Translations under genes and position numbers: made by a program
Origin: Niastella sp.
GTDB taxonomy: Bacteria; Bacteroidota; Bacteroidia; Chitinophagales; Chitinophagaceae
Reading direction: 5' to 3'
Length of the DNA: 64,000 bases
NCBI GenBank assembly: GCA_017744515.1
Contig: JAGIBF010000012.1
Location: 265 to 64,264, forward strand
Notes under the pieces: generated by a model
The model's database searches: none
Told to the model about the DNA's origin: nothing
The model's input: only the letters and a program-made list of their open reading frames with translations
Shown here: piece after piece, positions 17,824 through 27,800 of the stretch
How positions within the stretch are numbered: position 1 is the first letter of the stretch
How the letters are laid out: the number at the start of each line of letters is the position of its first letter

Positions 17824-18207
17824 ATGAAAATCTTCAACATCATCTTCTGTCTCCTGTTTGTCTTCAGCGCCGCCCTGCAATACAATGATCCCGATCCATA
17901 CATATGGATTCCGATCTATGGATACGGAGCCATATTATGCTGGCTGGCATTCCGCGGCAAATATTACCCCAAAGCCTACCTCGTTGGCATAGCCGCCTAC
18001 ACAGTATATGCAATCCTCCTCTTCTTCGAAAAAGACGGCGTATGGGATTGGATCACCAAACATGACGCGGAAGACATTGCACAAACCATGAAAGCCTCCA
18101 CCCCCTGGATAGAAGACACCCGCGAATTCTTTGGATTATTGATTCTGATAATTGTGCTGTTGATCAACTATTATCATGATAAGAAGCGTAAAATGGCCCG
18201 GAAATAA
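17824..18207 (+). CDS. TMEM220-family membrane protein
   Basis: A 127-residue integral membrane protein with about four hydrophobic segments: residues 3-18, 26-43, 50-68 and 99-117. The QYNDPDPYIWIPIYGYGA signature after the first helix is the hallmark of the TMEM220 family, found in bacteria and animals and of unknown function. ATG at 17824 starts the first helix directly. A lysine/arginine-rich tail (KKRKMARK) is probably cytoplasmic. Confidence 0.8.
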   Translation: MKIFNIIFCLLFVFSAALQYNDPDPYIWIPIYGYGAILCWLAFRGKYYPKAYLVGIAAYTVYAILLFFEKDGVWDWITKHDAEDIAQTMKASTPWIEDTREFFGLLILIIVLLINYYHDKKRKMARK

Positions 18208-18376
18208 ACGCTTGTAATTGCGGGAACATTTATATGTTTTATTGAAATGTATCTGGGAGGCCGCAAATAGCCGCAATATATCCACGTATTTGCATTAAAA
18301 TGCTCTTATTCAGCAGATTCCCGCGCGTTTTTTTGTAATTTTTGGCAACAAAACCAAATAACAAAACTAACTCGCG

Positions 18377-21300
18377 ATGAAAGCATTCCTCCGCGCAGTG
18401 TGGATAGTCTGTTGCCTGTACACACCTGCAATGCTATTTAGCCAAACCCGGCAGATAACCGGAACCGTGCAATCAGAAAAAGGAGAGCCCGTCCCCATGG
18501 CCTCCGTGCTGGAAAAAACGACGACCAATGGGGTTACGGCCGATGAGAACGGCAAGTTTACCATCACTGTTGCCAATACAGGCGCTACCTTGGTTGTTTC
18601 AGCTGTTGGCTATACACCCCGCGAAGTAAAAGTGGGCACATCCGCTACCCTTACAATAGCACTCCAGGAAGTGGCCAATCTGTCCGAAGTGGTAGTAACA
18701 GCCATGGGAATCTCCCGGGAGAAAAAAGCACTGGGTTACGCTACTCAGGAGATCAAGGCGGCAGACCTCAACCGCAACCTCCAACCCAACATCGTAAATG
18801 CTATGCAGGGCAAGGTAGCCGGCGTAACGATCTCCAGCGTGGGAGGCGGCCCGGGTCAGGGAGCCAGTATACGCATCCGCGGTGTCAACTCTATCAACCC
18901 CAACCAGGCAGGCGATCCACTCTTTGTGATCGATGGGGTTCTGATCGACAATAGCACCTCTACATTAGGAGCAGGATCATCCAACAACGTACGCTCCGTG
19001 GGCAACAGGGCATCCGACCTCAACCCCGAAGACGTAGAAAGCATCAATATCCTGAAAGGCGGTGCAGCCACAGCCCTCTATGGTCTGCGCGGTTCCAATG
19101 GCGTAGTAGTCATCACCACCAAAAGAGGAAAGAGCGGCGCCATGCAGGTCAACTTCAGCAGCACCTATGGCTTCGAGAACATCAATAAGATCCCTGAAAC
19201 ACAACTCGTATATACAGCAGGTATCGTAGGCGTGTATACGCCGATCGGTCTGGGGCCAGCCTGGGGACCAACCATCGCAGAAGCGAAAGTGATCGATCCT
19301 ACTCACCCCGACAAACTATACGACAACTATAAACAAGCCTACGAAACCGGCAATCAGTGGCGCAATGCCATCAATGTAGCTGGTGGCACAGAAAACGTAC
19401 GCTACTTCTCTTCCGTCTCTTATTTTACACAAGAAGGCATGCTGCCATTCACCGATTACAAGAACTTCTCAGCCCGTTTAAATACTGATATAAAACTCAG
19501 TTCAAAGCTGAAAGCATCAGTCAACATGAACTACACCAAGTCAGGTGGCTACAAATACGATGCAGATAGGTTTGGTGAAAGCCTGGCTTATTTCTCCGGC
19601 CGCTGGGATGTGAAAGACTATATTAACCCCGATGGAACACAAGTTTGGAGAGGCACCAACAACCCGATATTCGGAGCAGCCACCAACCGCCTCAAGGACG
19701 ATGTAGACCGCATCATAGGAGGCATCAACCTGAGCTACTCCCCATTCAAATGGCTCGACCTCAGCTACCGCGTAGGGCTCGACAATTACAACGACAACCG
19801 CCTCCGTACCGCACCAGGCCTTCGTGGTATCGCAGGCGAACGCAACTACGACAATGAGGAAGGATTCGTAGGCATATACAACACAACCTTCCGCGCTATC
19901 AACTCCACGTTCCTGGCGTCGGCCTCTTTCGACCTCACGAAAGACCTGAAAACATCCGTAAGGGTAGGGCAGGAGCTCTACGATCGCCGCATACGCGCTA
20001 CGGGAACACTGGGCTCCAAACTGGGCCAGTTCGACTGGTACAACCTGCGCAACGCAGCCGTACTCACGCCCACCGACAGCTACAATGAATACCGCCTCAT
20101 GGGCATCTTCGGAGAAGCCACCTTCGACTACAAGAACTTCCTCTTCCTGTCAGTAACAGGCCGGAACGATATCACATCCTCCCTGTTGAAACCCAATAAC
20201 TCATTCTTCTATCCTTCAGTGAACCTTGGTTATGTATTATCTGAGCACGTTAAAATGCCGGACTTCATCGACTATGTAAAACTGCGCCTGTCCTATGCAC
20301 GCATTGGTAAAGATGCACCACCCTATGCCACCCTCACAGGCTACACGGCCTACAGCAGCCTTCCTTCAGGCATTACCGGCTTTACACGCGCTGCCAACCT
20401 GGGCGACCCCGATCTGAAGCCAGAGTTCACCAACACCTATGAAGGAGGTGTAGAGCTCCGTTTCCTCAACAACCGCCTGAGCATCGACGCCACTTACTAC
20501 CACTCATTGAGCGAAGACCAGATACTGCCGGTGAATATTTCCTCAGCCACGGGCTATGCCAGCGCCTTCATCAATGCCGGTAGCATGCGCAACAAAGGCA
20601 TCGAGCTGATCCTGAAAGGCACGCCCGTCATTACGAAAAACTTCACCTGGGATGCGAGCATCAACTTTGCAGCCAACCGCAATAAGGTCGTAAGCCTGAG
20701 CGAAGGCCTTACAGAAATTCCTTATGCCACCCATCCGGGATATGGCAACGCGGCCGTTACCATGAAGCTGATCCCGGGAGAACCATTCGGTAACCTCTAC
20801 GGCACCCATTACCTCCGCTACTACGGCTCCGATCCACAGGATCCAAGAAGAACAGATAAATCAAGGCCGGTGATCATAGGCGCCAATGGCTTCCCGGCAC
20901 TGGGACCGGTATCGAGCCAAAAGCTCCTCGGCAATTCCCAGCCCGATTGGTTGGGAGGCATGACACACACATTTACTTACAAGCGACTCACCCTTACTGC
21001 CCTGATAGACGCACGTTGGGGATTTGAGAAATACAACCGCCTCGACAACTTCTTCGCAGCCTTCGGTATAGCCACCTATACACTCGATCGCCGTGATTTC
21101 AAAGTATTCGACGGCGTACTCGCAGATGGTTCCAAGAACACGAAATCAGTATGGCTCGGACAAGGCACTGGCCCCGATGGTGTAGCCTACGGTGAAGGAT
21201 ACTACCGGCTTAACTACCGCACGATCTCAGAACCCTTCATACAAGATGCCTCTTGGGTAAGACTGCGGTCAGCAAGCCTGTCATACGCATTGCCAACCAA

Positions 21301-21496
21301 ATGGTTTGGTAAGAGATCCATCATCCGCAATGCCACGGTTTCCGCTACCGGCAACAACCTCTGGCTCCATACCAACTACTTCGGGCTTGATCCCGAGTCG
21401 GTATCAGCCGACGCAGGCAGCAATGTCGATGGATTCTCAGGCTTCACCTATCCAGCCGCACGCACCTTCCTGTTCACCCTAAATGTTGGATTCTAA
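18377..21496 (+). CDS. SusC/RagA-type TonB-dependent outer-membrane transporter
   Basis: Large outer-membrane barrel that imports oligomers with a SusD lid and TonB energy. 1039 residues: signal peptide (about 1-22), CarboxypepD-like domain (about 25-95, ITGTVQSEKGEPVPMASV), plug (about 105-225) with SEVVVTAMGISREKKALGY, IRIRGVNSINPNQAGDPLFV and SINILKGGAATALYG, then a barrel ending in NVGF. It lacks the N-terminal STN signalling domain found in the two other SusC proteins of this window, which fits the absence of an adjacent sigma/FecR pair. The SusD gene follows after 12 bp. Substrate unknown. Confidence 0.95.
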   Translation: MKAFLRAVWIVCCLYTPAMLFSQTRQITGTVQSEKGEPVPMASVLEKTTTNGVTADENGKFTITVANTGATLVVSAVGYTPREVKVGTSATLTIALQEVANLSEVVVTAMGISREKKALGYATQEIKAADLNRNLQPNIVNAMQGKVAGVTISSVGGGPGQGASIRIRGVNSINPNQAGDPLFVIDGVLIDNSTSTLGAGSSNNVRSVGNRASDLNPEDVESINILKGGAATALYGLRGSNGVVVITTKRGKSGAMQVNFSSTYGFENINKIPETQLVYTAGIVGVYTPIGLGPAWGPTIAEAKVIDPTHPDKLYDNYKQAYETGNQWRNAINVAGGTENVRYFSSVSYFTQEGMLPFTDYKNFSARLNTDIKLSSKLKASVNMNYTKSGGYKYDADRFGESLAYFSGRWDVKDYINPDGTQVWRGTNNPIFGAATNRLKDDVDRIIGGINLSYSPFKWLDLSYRVGLDNYNDNRLRTAPGLRGIAGERNYDNEEGFVGIYNTTFRAINSTFLASASFDLTKDLKTSVRVGQELYDRRIRATGTLGSKLGQFDWYNLRNAAVLTPTDSYNEYRLMGIFGEATFDYKNFLFLSVTGRNDITSSLLKPNNSFFYPSVNLGYVLSEHVKMPDFIDYVKLRLSYARIGKDAPPYATLTGYTAYSSLPSGITGFTRAANLGDPDLKPEFTNTYEGGVELRFLNNRLSIDATYYHSLSEDQILPVNISSATGYASAFINAGSMRNKGIELILKGTPVITKNFTWDASINFAANRNKVVSLSEGLTEIPYATHPGYGNAAVTMKLIPGEPFGNLYGTHYLRYYGSDPQDPRRTDKSRPVIIGANGFPALGPVSSQKLLGNSQPDWLGGMTHTFTYKRLTLTALIDARWGFEKYNRLDNFFAAFGIATYTLDRRDFKVFDGVLADGSKNTKSVWLGQGTGPDGVAYGEGYYRLNYRTISEPFIQDASWVRLRSASLSYALPTKWFGKRSIIRNATVSATGNNLWLHTNYFGLDPESVSADAGSNVDGFSGFTYPAARTFLFTLNVGF

Positions 21497-21508
21497 AAAC
21501 AAAAGACC

Positions 21509-22924
21509 ATGCGAAAAATTTCAATCTATACAGTACTCCTCGCAATAGTAGCATTGAGCGCTACGAGTTGTAAAAAGGACTACTTCAACCTTACATCAAA
21601 TCCCAACCAGGTAACCACACCAACACTGCCTGGTCTATTGAGCACAGCCACCCACAAATCCGGCATCAATAGCTACAATGTAGGCTCTATCGTGGCAGTA
21701 TACGTGCAATACACGGCCAACCCCGGCGCAGCAGCCTCCAGCGATATCTACCAGATCGTGGACTACTCAGGCACCTGGGATGCCCTCTACTATGCCATGG
21801 CCGACATCCACGACATGAAAGACCTGGCAATAGCAAAAGGCTCCAGCGAATACAGAGGAGTAGCCAACGTATTGTGGGCTTACAACCTCAACCTTGCAGC
21901 CGACCTCTGGGGAAGCATACCATACAAAGAATCATTCAATCCTACGATCCTTACACCGAAATATGATACACAGGAAGAAATATACGCAGCGGGCCTCACC
22001 CTGTTGGACTCGGCCATCATTGAGCTCACCAAAACAGACGCCACGCTGAAACTCCAGGCCTCCAGCGATCTGATACATGGCGGCGACAGAGCCAAATGGT
22101 TGAAAACAGCAAACGCCCTCAAAGCACGCATGCTGATCAAAGTAAGCAAAACAGCTTCCTACAAACCAGCCGACGTACTGACTACACTGGCCGGGGCCTA
22201 CACAGCCAATGCGGATGACGCAGGCATGGCATCCTTTCAGCTGCGCAACAACTGGGCAGGCGTAGCGGTATCAAACGCGGCCAACACACTCGGAGGCTGG
22301 TTGTCGGAACAACTGATCGACCACCTCAACGGAGTTACCTACGGAATACTGGATCCCCGTATTGCCAAGATCACCGATAAAACAGTTAACGGCACTTATA
22401 TTGGTACAGTCAACGGAGCAGGCAACAGACCACCCGGAGCCAATACGACAAAAGACGAATGCTACATTACCGTCAACTCCCCCTGGACCAGCCCTACCGC
22501 ACCATTATTGTTGGTAACCTATGCCGAGCTGAAATTCATAGAAGCAGAGGCGGCATTTGGTACAGACCCAACAAGAGCCTACAACGCTTACCTCGCAGGC
22601 ATCAGGGCCAATATGGACAAACTACAGGTAGCTGCTGCCGATAGAGACGCTTACCTGGCCTCTCCAATAGTAGCAGTAGGCGCGGCCAACCTTACCAAGA
22701 CCCTCATCTTTAAAGAGAAGTACGTCGCAACCTACCTCAATCCCGAAGCATGGAACGATGTTCGCCGCAACAACTACCAGTACAAAGATTTCACCCTGCC
22801 ACAGAACGCAGTACTCACCACCTTCATCCGTCGGTTAGAGTACCCGTCACTCGAAAGAAGCGAGAACGGCCCCAACGTACCACCCTCAGTACCATTATCA
22901 GATCGCCTCTGGTGGGATAAATAA
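21509..22924 (+). CDS. SusD-like lipoprotein (SusD_2 type)
   Basis: Surface lipoprotein that forms the substrate-binding lid of the preceding SusC. 471 residues with lipobox LSATSC, then NLTSNPNQVTTPTLPGLLS, typical of the SusD_2 subgroup. Alpha-helical TPR-like segments follow (DLAIAKGSSEYRGVANVLWA; ADLWGSIPYKES). A late TYAELKFIEAEAAF helix and the EAWNDVRRNNY block match the family. 12 bp after the SusC stop; same operon. SusD_2 members often lie at loci not tied to plant or starch glycans, so the ligand cannot be guessed. Confidence 0.92.
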   Translation: MRKISIYTVLLAIVALSATSCKKDYFNLTSNPNQVTTPTLPGLLSTATHKSGINSYNVGSIVAVYVQYTANPGAAASSDIYQIVDYSGTWDALYYAMADIHDMKDLAIAKGSSEYRGVANVLWAYNLNLAADLWGSIPYKESFNPTILTPKYDTQEEIYAAGLTLLDSAIIELTKTDATLKLQASSDLIHGGDRAKWLKTANALKARMLIKVSKTASYKPADVLTTLAGAYTANADDAGMASFQLRNNWAGVAVSNAANTLGGWLSEQLIDHLNGVTYGILDPRIAKITDKTVNGTYIGTVNGAGNRPPGANTTKDECYITVNSPWTSPTAPLLLVTYAELKFIEAEAAFGTDPTRAYNAYLAGIRANMDKLQVAAADRDAYLASPIVAVGAANLTKTLIFKEKYVATYLNPEAWNDVRRNNYQYKDFTLPQNAVLTTFIRRLEYPSLERSENGPNVPPSVPLSDRLWWDK

Positions 22925-22930
22925 CTTAGC

Positions 22931-22960
22931 TGTCACCCTGAGCTTGTCGAAGGGTCGAAA
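22931..22960. repeat. REP-like half element
   Basis: TGTCACCCTGAGCTTGTCGA followed by AGGGTCGAAA, six bases after the SusD stop codon. It runs directly into the hairpin at 22960. Confidence 0.8.
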
Positions 22961-22992
22961 GGGTGGGTCGCCCTCAAAGGGCGGCTCACCCT
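22960..22992. repeat. GGGTGGGTCG hairpin element, copy A
   Basis: Outer stem AGGGTG / CACCCT, internal loop GGT / GCT, inner stem CGCCCT / AGGGCG and loop CAA. The outer stem and internal loop are identical to the element at 29361-29407, while the inner stem differs in a base-paired manner. Confidence 0.75.
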
Positions 22993-23069
22993 GATCTAAA
23001 GGAGCAAAAGAAATTACTTAGGGGCTCATCAAAACACCCCGCGGGTCACAAGAGAAAAACAGGAACAAC

Positions 23070-23108
23070 AAAAAGCGGCTGCCTCTTCAAAAGAGACAGC
23101 CGCTTTTT
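23070..23108. terminator. Bidirectional intrinsic terminator
   Basis: Stem AAAAAGCGGCTG / CAGCCGCTTTTT with one mismatch and a further CTCTT / AAGAG inner stem. It lies between the convergent SusD and ThuA/dehydrogenase genes. Confidence 0.85.
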
Positions 23109-23175
23109 TATTAATCAGGAAGTATAAAACTGATCAAATCCTAAACGCTACTTCATACCTCTTACCTCCTACATC

Positions 23176-26100
23176 TTATTTAAACTGTATCCACTGCACA
23201 CCCACCTGATTAGTTTCAGAAGCAGCAGTAGGCTTACTCACAATATACACATTATGCTTTTTGCCATCAGCCACAGCAGCAAAAGCAGTAGACAACGCCT
23301 TACTCACGAAAGGCGTTTGCGGATTACCAGCTCCGCCACCAGCAGGTAAAGCAACAGCACCCAACAACTTACCATTCGGAGCATCGAGGCGCAGCTCGAA
23401 ACTATAACCCGATTGAGCAGGCTGTTCCCAGATGATATTCAAAGTCGCCTGCGAAATACCGGAGAGATCGAAAGAGTCCAGCATAAACCAACCCTCGCCT
23501 TTAGGCGCCAGTTGATAACGCACCCCGTTCTTATTCCCGTTCGTATATTTCTCCTGCTTGCTTACCCTGCCCAGGTTCACCTTGCTGTTGCGCAAAGTGA
23601 TTGCATAATTGGAGGTCAAAGGCTTGATATTATTGCCACCCTTATCGGTATAACTGGCACTCAACATCAATACACCATTGTCCTTCTCGGGTTTACCCAG
23701 TGTGGGCTGAACAGATCCGGACGCAGGCAATGACTTTTTATTATTCGCAGTTGCAGTAAGCGATTGTATCCAGGTCACGATCTGCCGTGCATCAGCCTCC
23801 TTCAGGTTGGGGTGTGCAGCCATCGCTACTTCGCCCCATACACCGCCACCACCTTTAATGATCTTGTTTACGAGGTAAGAAACAGCATTGGGATCCTTCT
23901 CGTAACGCTTGGCCACTTCTGCAAAAGAAGGCCCGATGGATTTCTCATCTACCTTATGACAAGTCTTACAATCGAGAGACATCATGAGGTTCTTGCCCAT
24001 GGTAGCCTCGGTAAGCACCTGGTGACCCTGTGAAGCGCCAGCCCTGTCGCTGCCCTCAACATAATCAGCCGACACGATGAGGTTGCTAAGGTCTTTCACC
24101 TTGGCTGTATCATCCTTGTCCTCGATACTTACACTATACTGAACAGGTTTGCCAGGGAAATAGAAAGATTGATTCCCTTGCAGTGTGAGAGTCACGGTAG
24201 GCGCACTATTACCTGCATACACATTGATAACACTACTCTTTGATTTGGCGCCCTTGTCATCCTTTGCCTCTACAGAAATAGCATAATCACCCGCTTTGTC
24301 GATGGTATACTCCAGCTTGGGCTCGGTAGTCTCTTTGGTGGCATCACCAATATGCCAGATATAAGAGATCTTATCTTTTTCAGGGTCTTTGGCCTTCACG
24401 GTAGCGGTAAAGGCAAACGGCAAAGCGCCGGACAGCTTGCTTACTTGCAGGCTATCGGTTTTGGGAGGCCGGTTGCCACCATTGTAATCCAGCCGTGAAA
24501 TAGCGGCATCGGCATTTTTACTGAACCAGCCGGTACCATACTCCAGCATATAGAGGCGTCCATCAGGGCCTACTTCAAAATCGATCATGGAGTTGAGCTT
24601 GGTATGCTCGATAAAAGGCTCCATCTTATCGAAATCACCATTAGGCTTCAACGTCACAGCCTTTATCCAGCCACGTATCCAGTCATAAATGAACACCTTA
24701 TTATTATAATACTCAGGCAGGCGTGTTGCTTCGGGGAACATATCCGTGTAATACGCAGGACCAGCCATCGCATTCCTTCCACCAGTACCTACCTGCGGGA
24801 AATCCTTGGAAGCCGCATAAGGATACCAGATAAAAGCAGGCTGTGCAGGCGGAAGCTCTTGCAAGCCGGTATTGTTCCGGGAGTTGTTGATCGGTTTGCT
24901 GGGATCATGAGCAGCTCCGGAAGCTCCGGAGCCATAATCATACGCACGGTAAGCATAGTTGTCGCCTACAAACAAAGGCCAGCCAAAATAACCAGCTTTC
25001 CGCGCCTGGTTCACCTCGTCATAACCACGTGGACCACGGGTATCCAGGCTGTCATTATTGGCATCAGGACCAACCTCACCCCAGTACAGGAAGTTGTTCT
25101 TTTTATCTACAGAAATACGGTAAGGGTTGCGGTTGCCCATTACATAAATTTCCGGTCTGGTATTGGGCGTTCCTTTAGGAAACAAGTTGCCTTCGGGAAT
25201 TTCATACGAACCATCCTCCTTCAGTTTGATCCGCAGGATCTTACCCCGCAGGTCATTCGTGTTCGAAGCAGAGCGGCGCGCATCATATTGTTCATGACCC
25301 GGCCGGTCATCCTGAGGACCGAAACCATGATTCACATATAACTGCTTAGGCTCATCGAAAGGAGTGGAGTTATCACCGGTCGACAGGAACAACTCATTAC
25401 CATCACGGCCAAAAGCGATAGAACCACCGGTATGGCAACAGATATCACGTTGAGAATAGAACTGCAGAATAATATGCTCGGACTTCATGTCCAGCGTATC
25501 ATTTTCAAACTTGAAACGCGAAAGACGGTTTACAGAAGTATCCTTGGGACTATAGAAAAGATACACATAGTGATTCTTGGCAAAGTTGGGGTCAGCCTGC
25601 AAGCCCATAAAACCCTCTTCGGCATTCACATGGGGCACGTCCGTTTTATGATACACATCCAGAAAGCCAGCCTGCTTTATGCAGGCACAGGAGTCCAGAT
25701 TCTTGTACAACATCAGTTCACCACGGCGTTGAGCCACGAGGATGTCCATATTCGGTAGAATGGTCATTTCAGTAGGTTCGAAGAACATACCTTGAGCCAG
25801 TACCGTTTTAGTGAAACGATCCTCATCAGGCGTGCGTAGCGACTTGGCCTTGGAGTAATTATTCTTGCTATTCTTACCAATGGCATATTGAAGGCCACCC
25901 AGCAGATGTTTCAGGTAGTTTTCTTCAGCGAAAGACTCCTCTGTGTGGCCCAGCTCGGTATAAAAAGCACGGCCACCATCGAAATCATGATACCAGGCCA
26001 TGGGATGATTATCGCCATTCTTGCCACCCTGGTAACTCTTCTCATCGATGGTAAGCAACACATGCACATCAGGGTTCAGGTTCTTGAAATTATACCACTC

Positions 26101-26598
26101 GTCCTTCCGCTCCCAAACGTGGGGGAGGTGCTTGGTAGATATATTAGTAGAGTCCTTGACGAGGATCTTAGCCACCTGCTGTTCAGGGTGACTTTCAAAA
26201 TAACCGCCAACAAGACGGCCATACCAGCCCCAGTCATACTCGGCATCGGCAGCAGCATGAATACCTACATAGCCACCGCCGGACTGTATATAACGTTCAA
26301 AATCAGCTTCCTGATACTGATTCAACAAGTCGCCGGTAGTATGCAGGAACACAACGGCAGCATACTTCGACAGAGAATCTTCCTGAAAATAATCAGCATT
26401 CTCGGTGGTATCGACCTCAAAACCGTTCTCCTGGCCCAGTTTGGTGATGGCAGCGATGCCCTGGGGGATCGAACTATGCCGGTAGCCGGTGGTTTTGGAA
26501 AAGACGAGAATGCGGGGTTTGCCGGATCGGGAGTTACTGCAACTGAATAGATTAAGTAATAGGACCACAGTAGCAAGTAACCAGAGAGTTTTTTTCAT
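23176..26598 (-). CDS. ThuA / PQQ-type sugar dehydrogenase / PKD / cytochrome c / CBM fusion lipoprotein
   Basis: A 1140-residue multidomain lipoprotein starting at the ATG at 26598 (lipobox LLNLFSC). In order: ThuA-like domain (about 25-245; GYVGIHAAADAEYDWGWYG); a six-bladed PQQ-dependent sugar-dehydrogenase propeller (about 260-700; EEGFMGLQADPNFA, DLRGKILRI, GNRNPYRISVD); a PKD domain (about 710-790); a monohaem cytochrome c domain with the CKTCH site at C877/C880/H881; and a C-terminal carbohydrate-binding-like beta domain (about 1000-1140). The likely role is periplasmic or surface oxidation of a sugar or glycan end, with electrons passed to its own haem. Such fusions are known in Bacteroidota; substrate unknown. 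Monocistronic. Confidence 0.85.
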   Translation of the reverse strand: MKKTLWLLATVVLLLNLFSCSNSRSGKPRILVFSKTTGYRHSSIPQGIAAITKLGQENGFEVDTTENADYFQEDSLSKYAAVVFLHTTGDLLNQYQEADFERYIQSGGGYVGIHAAADAEYDWGWYGRLVGGYFESHPEQQVAKILVKDSTNISTKHLPHVWERKDEWYNFKNLNPDVHVLLTIDEKSYQGGKNGDNHPMAWYHDFDGGRAFYTELGHTEESFAEENYLKHLLGGLQYAIGKNSKNNYSKAKSLRTPDEDRFTKTVLAQGMFFEPTEMTILPNMDILVAQRRGELMLYKNLDSCACIKQAGFLDVYHKTDVPHVNAEEGFMGLQADPNFAKNHYVYLFYSPKDTSVNRLSRFKFENDTLDMKSEHIILQFYSQRDICCHTGGSIAFGRDGNELFLSTGDNSTPFDEPKQLYVNHGFGPQDDRPGHEQYDARRSASNTNDLRGKILRIKLKEDGSYEIPEGNLFPKGTPNTRPEIYVMGNRNPYRISVDKKNNFLYWGEVGPDANNDSLDTRGPRGYDEVNQARKAGYFGWPLFVGDNYAYRAYDYGSGASGAAHDPSKPINNSRNNTGLQELPPAQPAFIWYPYAASKDFPQVGTGGRNAMAGPAYYTDMFPEATRLPEYYNNKVFIYDWIRGWIKAVTLKPNGDFDKMEPFIEHTKLNSMIDFEVGPDGRLYMLEYGTGWFSKNADAAISRLDYNGGNRPPKTDSLQVSKLSGALPFAFTATVKAKDPEKDKISYIWHIGDATKETTEPKLEYTIDKAGDYAISVEAKDDKGAKSKSSVINVYAGNSAPTVTLTLQGNQSFYFPGKPVQYSVSIEDKDDTAKVKDLSNLIVSADYVEGSDRAGASQGHQVLTEATMGKNLMMSLDCKTCHKVDEKSIGPSFAEVAKRYEKDPNAVSYLVNKIIKGGGGVWGEVAMAAHPNLKEADARQIVTWIQSLTATANNKKSLPASGSVQPTLGKPEKDNGVLMLSASYTDKGGNNIKPLTSNYAITLRNSKVNLGRVSKQEKYTNGNKNGVRYQLAPKGEGWFMLDSFDLSGISQATLNIIWEQPAQSGYSFELRLDAPNGKLLGAVALPAGGGAGNPQTPFVSKALSTAFAAVADGKKHNVYIVSKPTAASETNQVGVQWIQFK

Positions 26599-27036
26599 AT
26601 GCGTGGGGATATCCGATAAAGATAAGGGTTCCAATACATTCTGAAAGAGGACGATATTGTTAAATAACAGAAAACAAGTTTTTAGCCAGTACTATAAGCA
26701 TTTAGCTTTAAAGGAGATAATTTTACATGCCTGTATTTTATTGATAATAAACTATTTATGCTTTTCTGTCATTCCAAAGGGAGCACTTTATATGCTATCT
26801 GCTCAATTTTATATGCTATCTTCTAAATGATTTTCCTTATTTCGCCTGTCGAAGCAAAGGTTTTCTGCTGAATTCTATATACTGAGTTCTATATTCTGTA
26901 TTCTTTTCCTACCTTTGCGCTCCATTTTCGGTTTTTGTCACCATCCGGTCGATAAGAACCACATTGCCCACACGGCCCAAAAAGTTCCCCGGAGGATCGG
27001 GGGCGCCAGCAGGGTGTAACAATTAAAGGTATCAAA
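26599..27036. other. rpmI upstream region, leader candidate
   Basis: A 437-bp divergent spacer, AT-rich in its first 300 bp and without a gene. It holds a near-direct repeat of TTTATATGCTATCT at about 26788 and 26809, a promoter element at 26910, and a GC-rich stretch of about 110 bases before rpmI that could form the structured leader through which L20 regulates this operon in other bacteria. No specific leader family could be matched by eye. Confidence 0.4.
26910..26917 (+). promoter_or_regulatory. Candidate -7 element for rpmI-rplT
   Basis: TACCTTTG matches TAnnTTTG, about 120 bp before rpmI. It implies a 5' leader of roughly 110 nucleotides. A -33 TTTG box is not evident. Confidence 0.45.
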
Positions 27037-27234
27037 ATGCCTAAAGTTAAAACAAACTCAAGTGCCAAGAAGAGGTTCAAAGTAACCGGCACAGGAAAGA
27101 TCACACACCAGAAGTCTTTCAAACGTCACATTCTGACCAAGAAATCTAAGAAACGTAAGCGCGCCCTGAACAAGGACGGAGTTGTACACAAAGCCAACCT
27201 GGATTTCGTACAACGACTCCTGAGGCTGAAATAA
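27037..27234 (+). CDS. rpmI: Large ribosomal subunit protein bL35
   Basis: A 65-residue, highly basic ribosomal protein. [20 protein letters not shown] and the following [10 protein letters not shown] stretch are the standard L35 pattern, and the length is usual. It lies 60 bp before rplT in the conserved rpmI-rplT order. Unusually, infC and thrS are about 11 kb upstream behind their own terminator, so this pair has its own promoter. Confidence 0.97.
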   Translation: MPKVKTNSSAKKRFKVTGTGKITHQKSFKRHILTKKSKKRKRALNKDGVVHKANLDFVQRLLRLK

Positions 27235-27294
27235 GCTGGTAGCCACTTCGGCTCCGTAAACACACAACTTTTAACTTTTCAAACTTATTAAGAT

Positions 27295-27639
27295 ATGCCA
27301 CGTTCAGTAAATGCTGTAGCAAGCAGGGCACGCCGCAAAAGGATTTTAAAACAAGCCAAAGGCTTTTATGGCAAACGTAAAAACGTATACACAGTTGCCA
27401 AAAACGTACTCGAAAAAGGTCTCCAATACAGATATGTAGGCCGTAAACTGAAGAAAAGAGAGTACCGCGCACTGTGGATCGCCCGTATCAACGCTGCCGT
27501 TCGCCCCGAAGGACTGACTTACTCTGTATTCATTCACAAACTCAACGAAAAAGGTATCACCCTCGATCGTAAAGTACTGGCCGACCTCGCCATGAATGAG
27601 CCAGAAGTCTTCAAAGCGCTGGTTGCAACCGTAAAATAA
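27295..27639 (+). CDS. rplT: Large ribosomal subunit protein bL20
   Basis: A 114-residue ribosomal protein that binds 23S rRNA early in 50S assembly and in many bacteria represses its own operon. The sequence is canonical: [56 protein letters not shown] and a C-terminal globular part ending LVATVK. It is terminated by the hairpin at 27663. Confidence 0.97.
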   Translation: MPRSVNAVASRARRKRILKQAKGFYGKRKNVYTVAKNVLEKGLQYRYVGRKLKKREYRALWIARINAAVRPEGLTYSVFIHKLNEKGITLDRKVLADLAMNEPEVFKALVATVK

Positions 27640-27662
27640 GCCCCGTGCTTAAATAATATACT

Positions 27663-27693
27663 CCGGGTGTCGATGATCGGCACCCGGTTTTTT
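27663..27693 (+). terminator. Intrinsic terminator after rplT
   Basis: Stem CCGGGTG / CACCCGG, extended inside by CGA / TCG across a G-T pair, followed by a run of six or more T. Confidence 0.9.
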
Positions 27694-27800
27694 ATGCCTT
27701 AACAGTAACGTAACACTGTCATCCTGGATAGTGTCCTCACGACCAACCAGTAGCGTTCCTCACGAACAATCAGCGCCCCTCCTCGTTATCATAATGTTTT

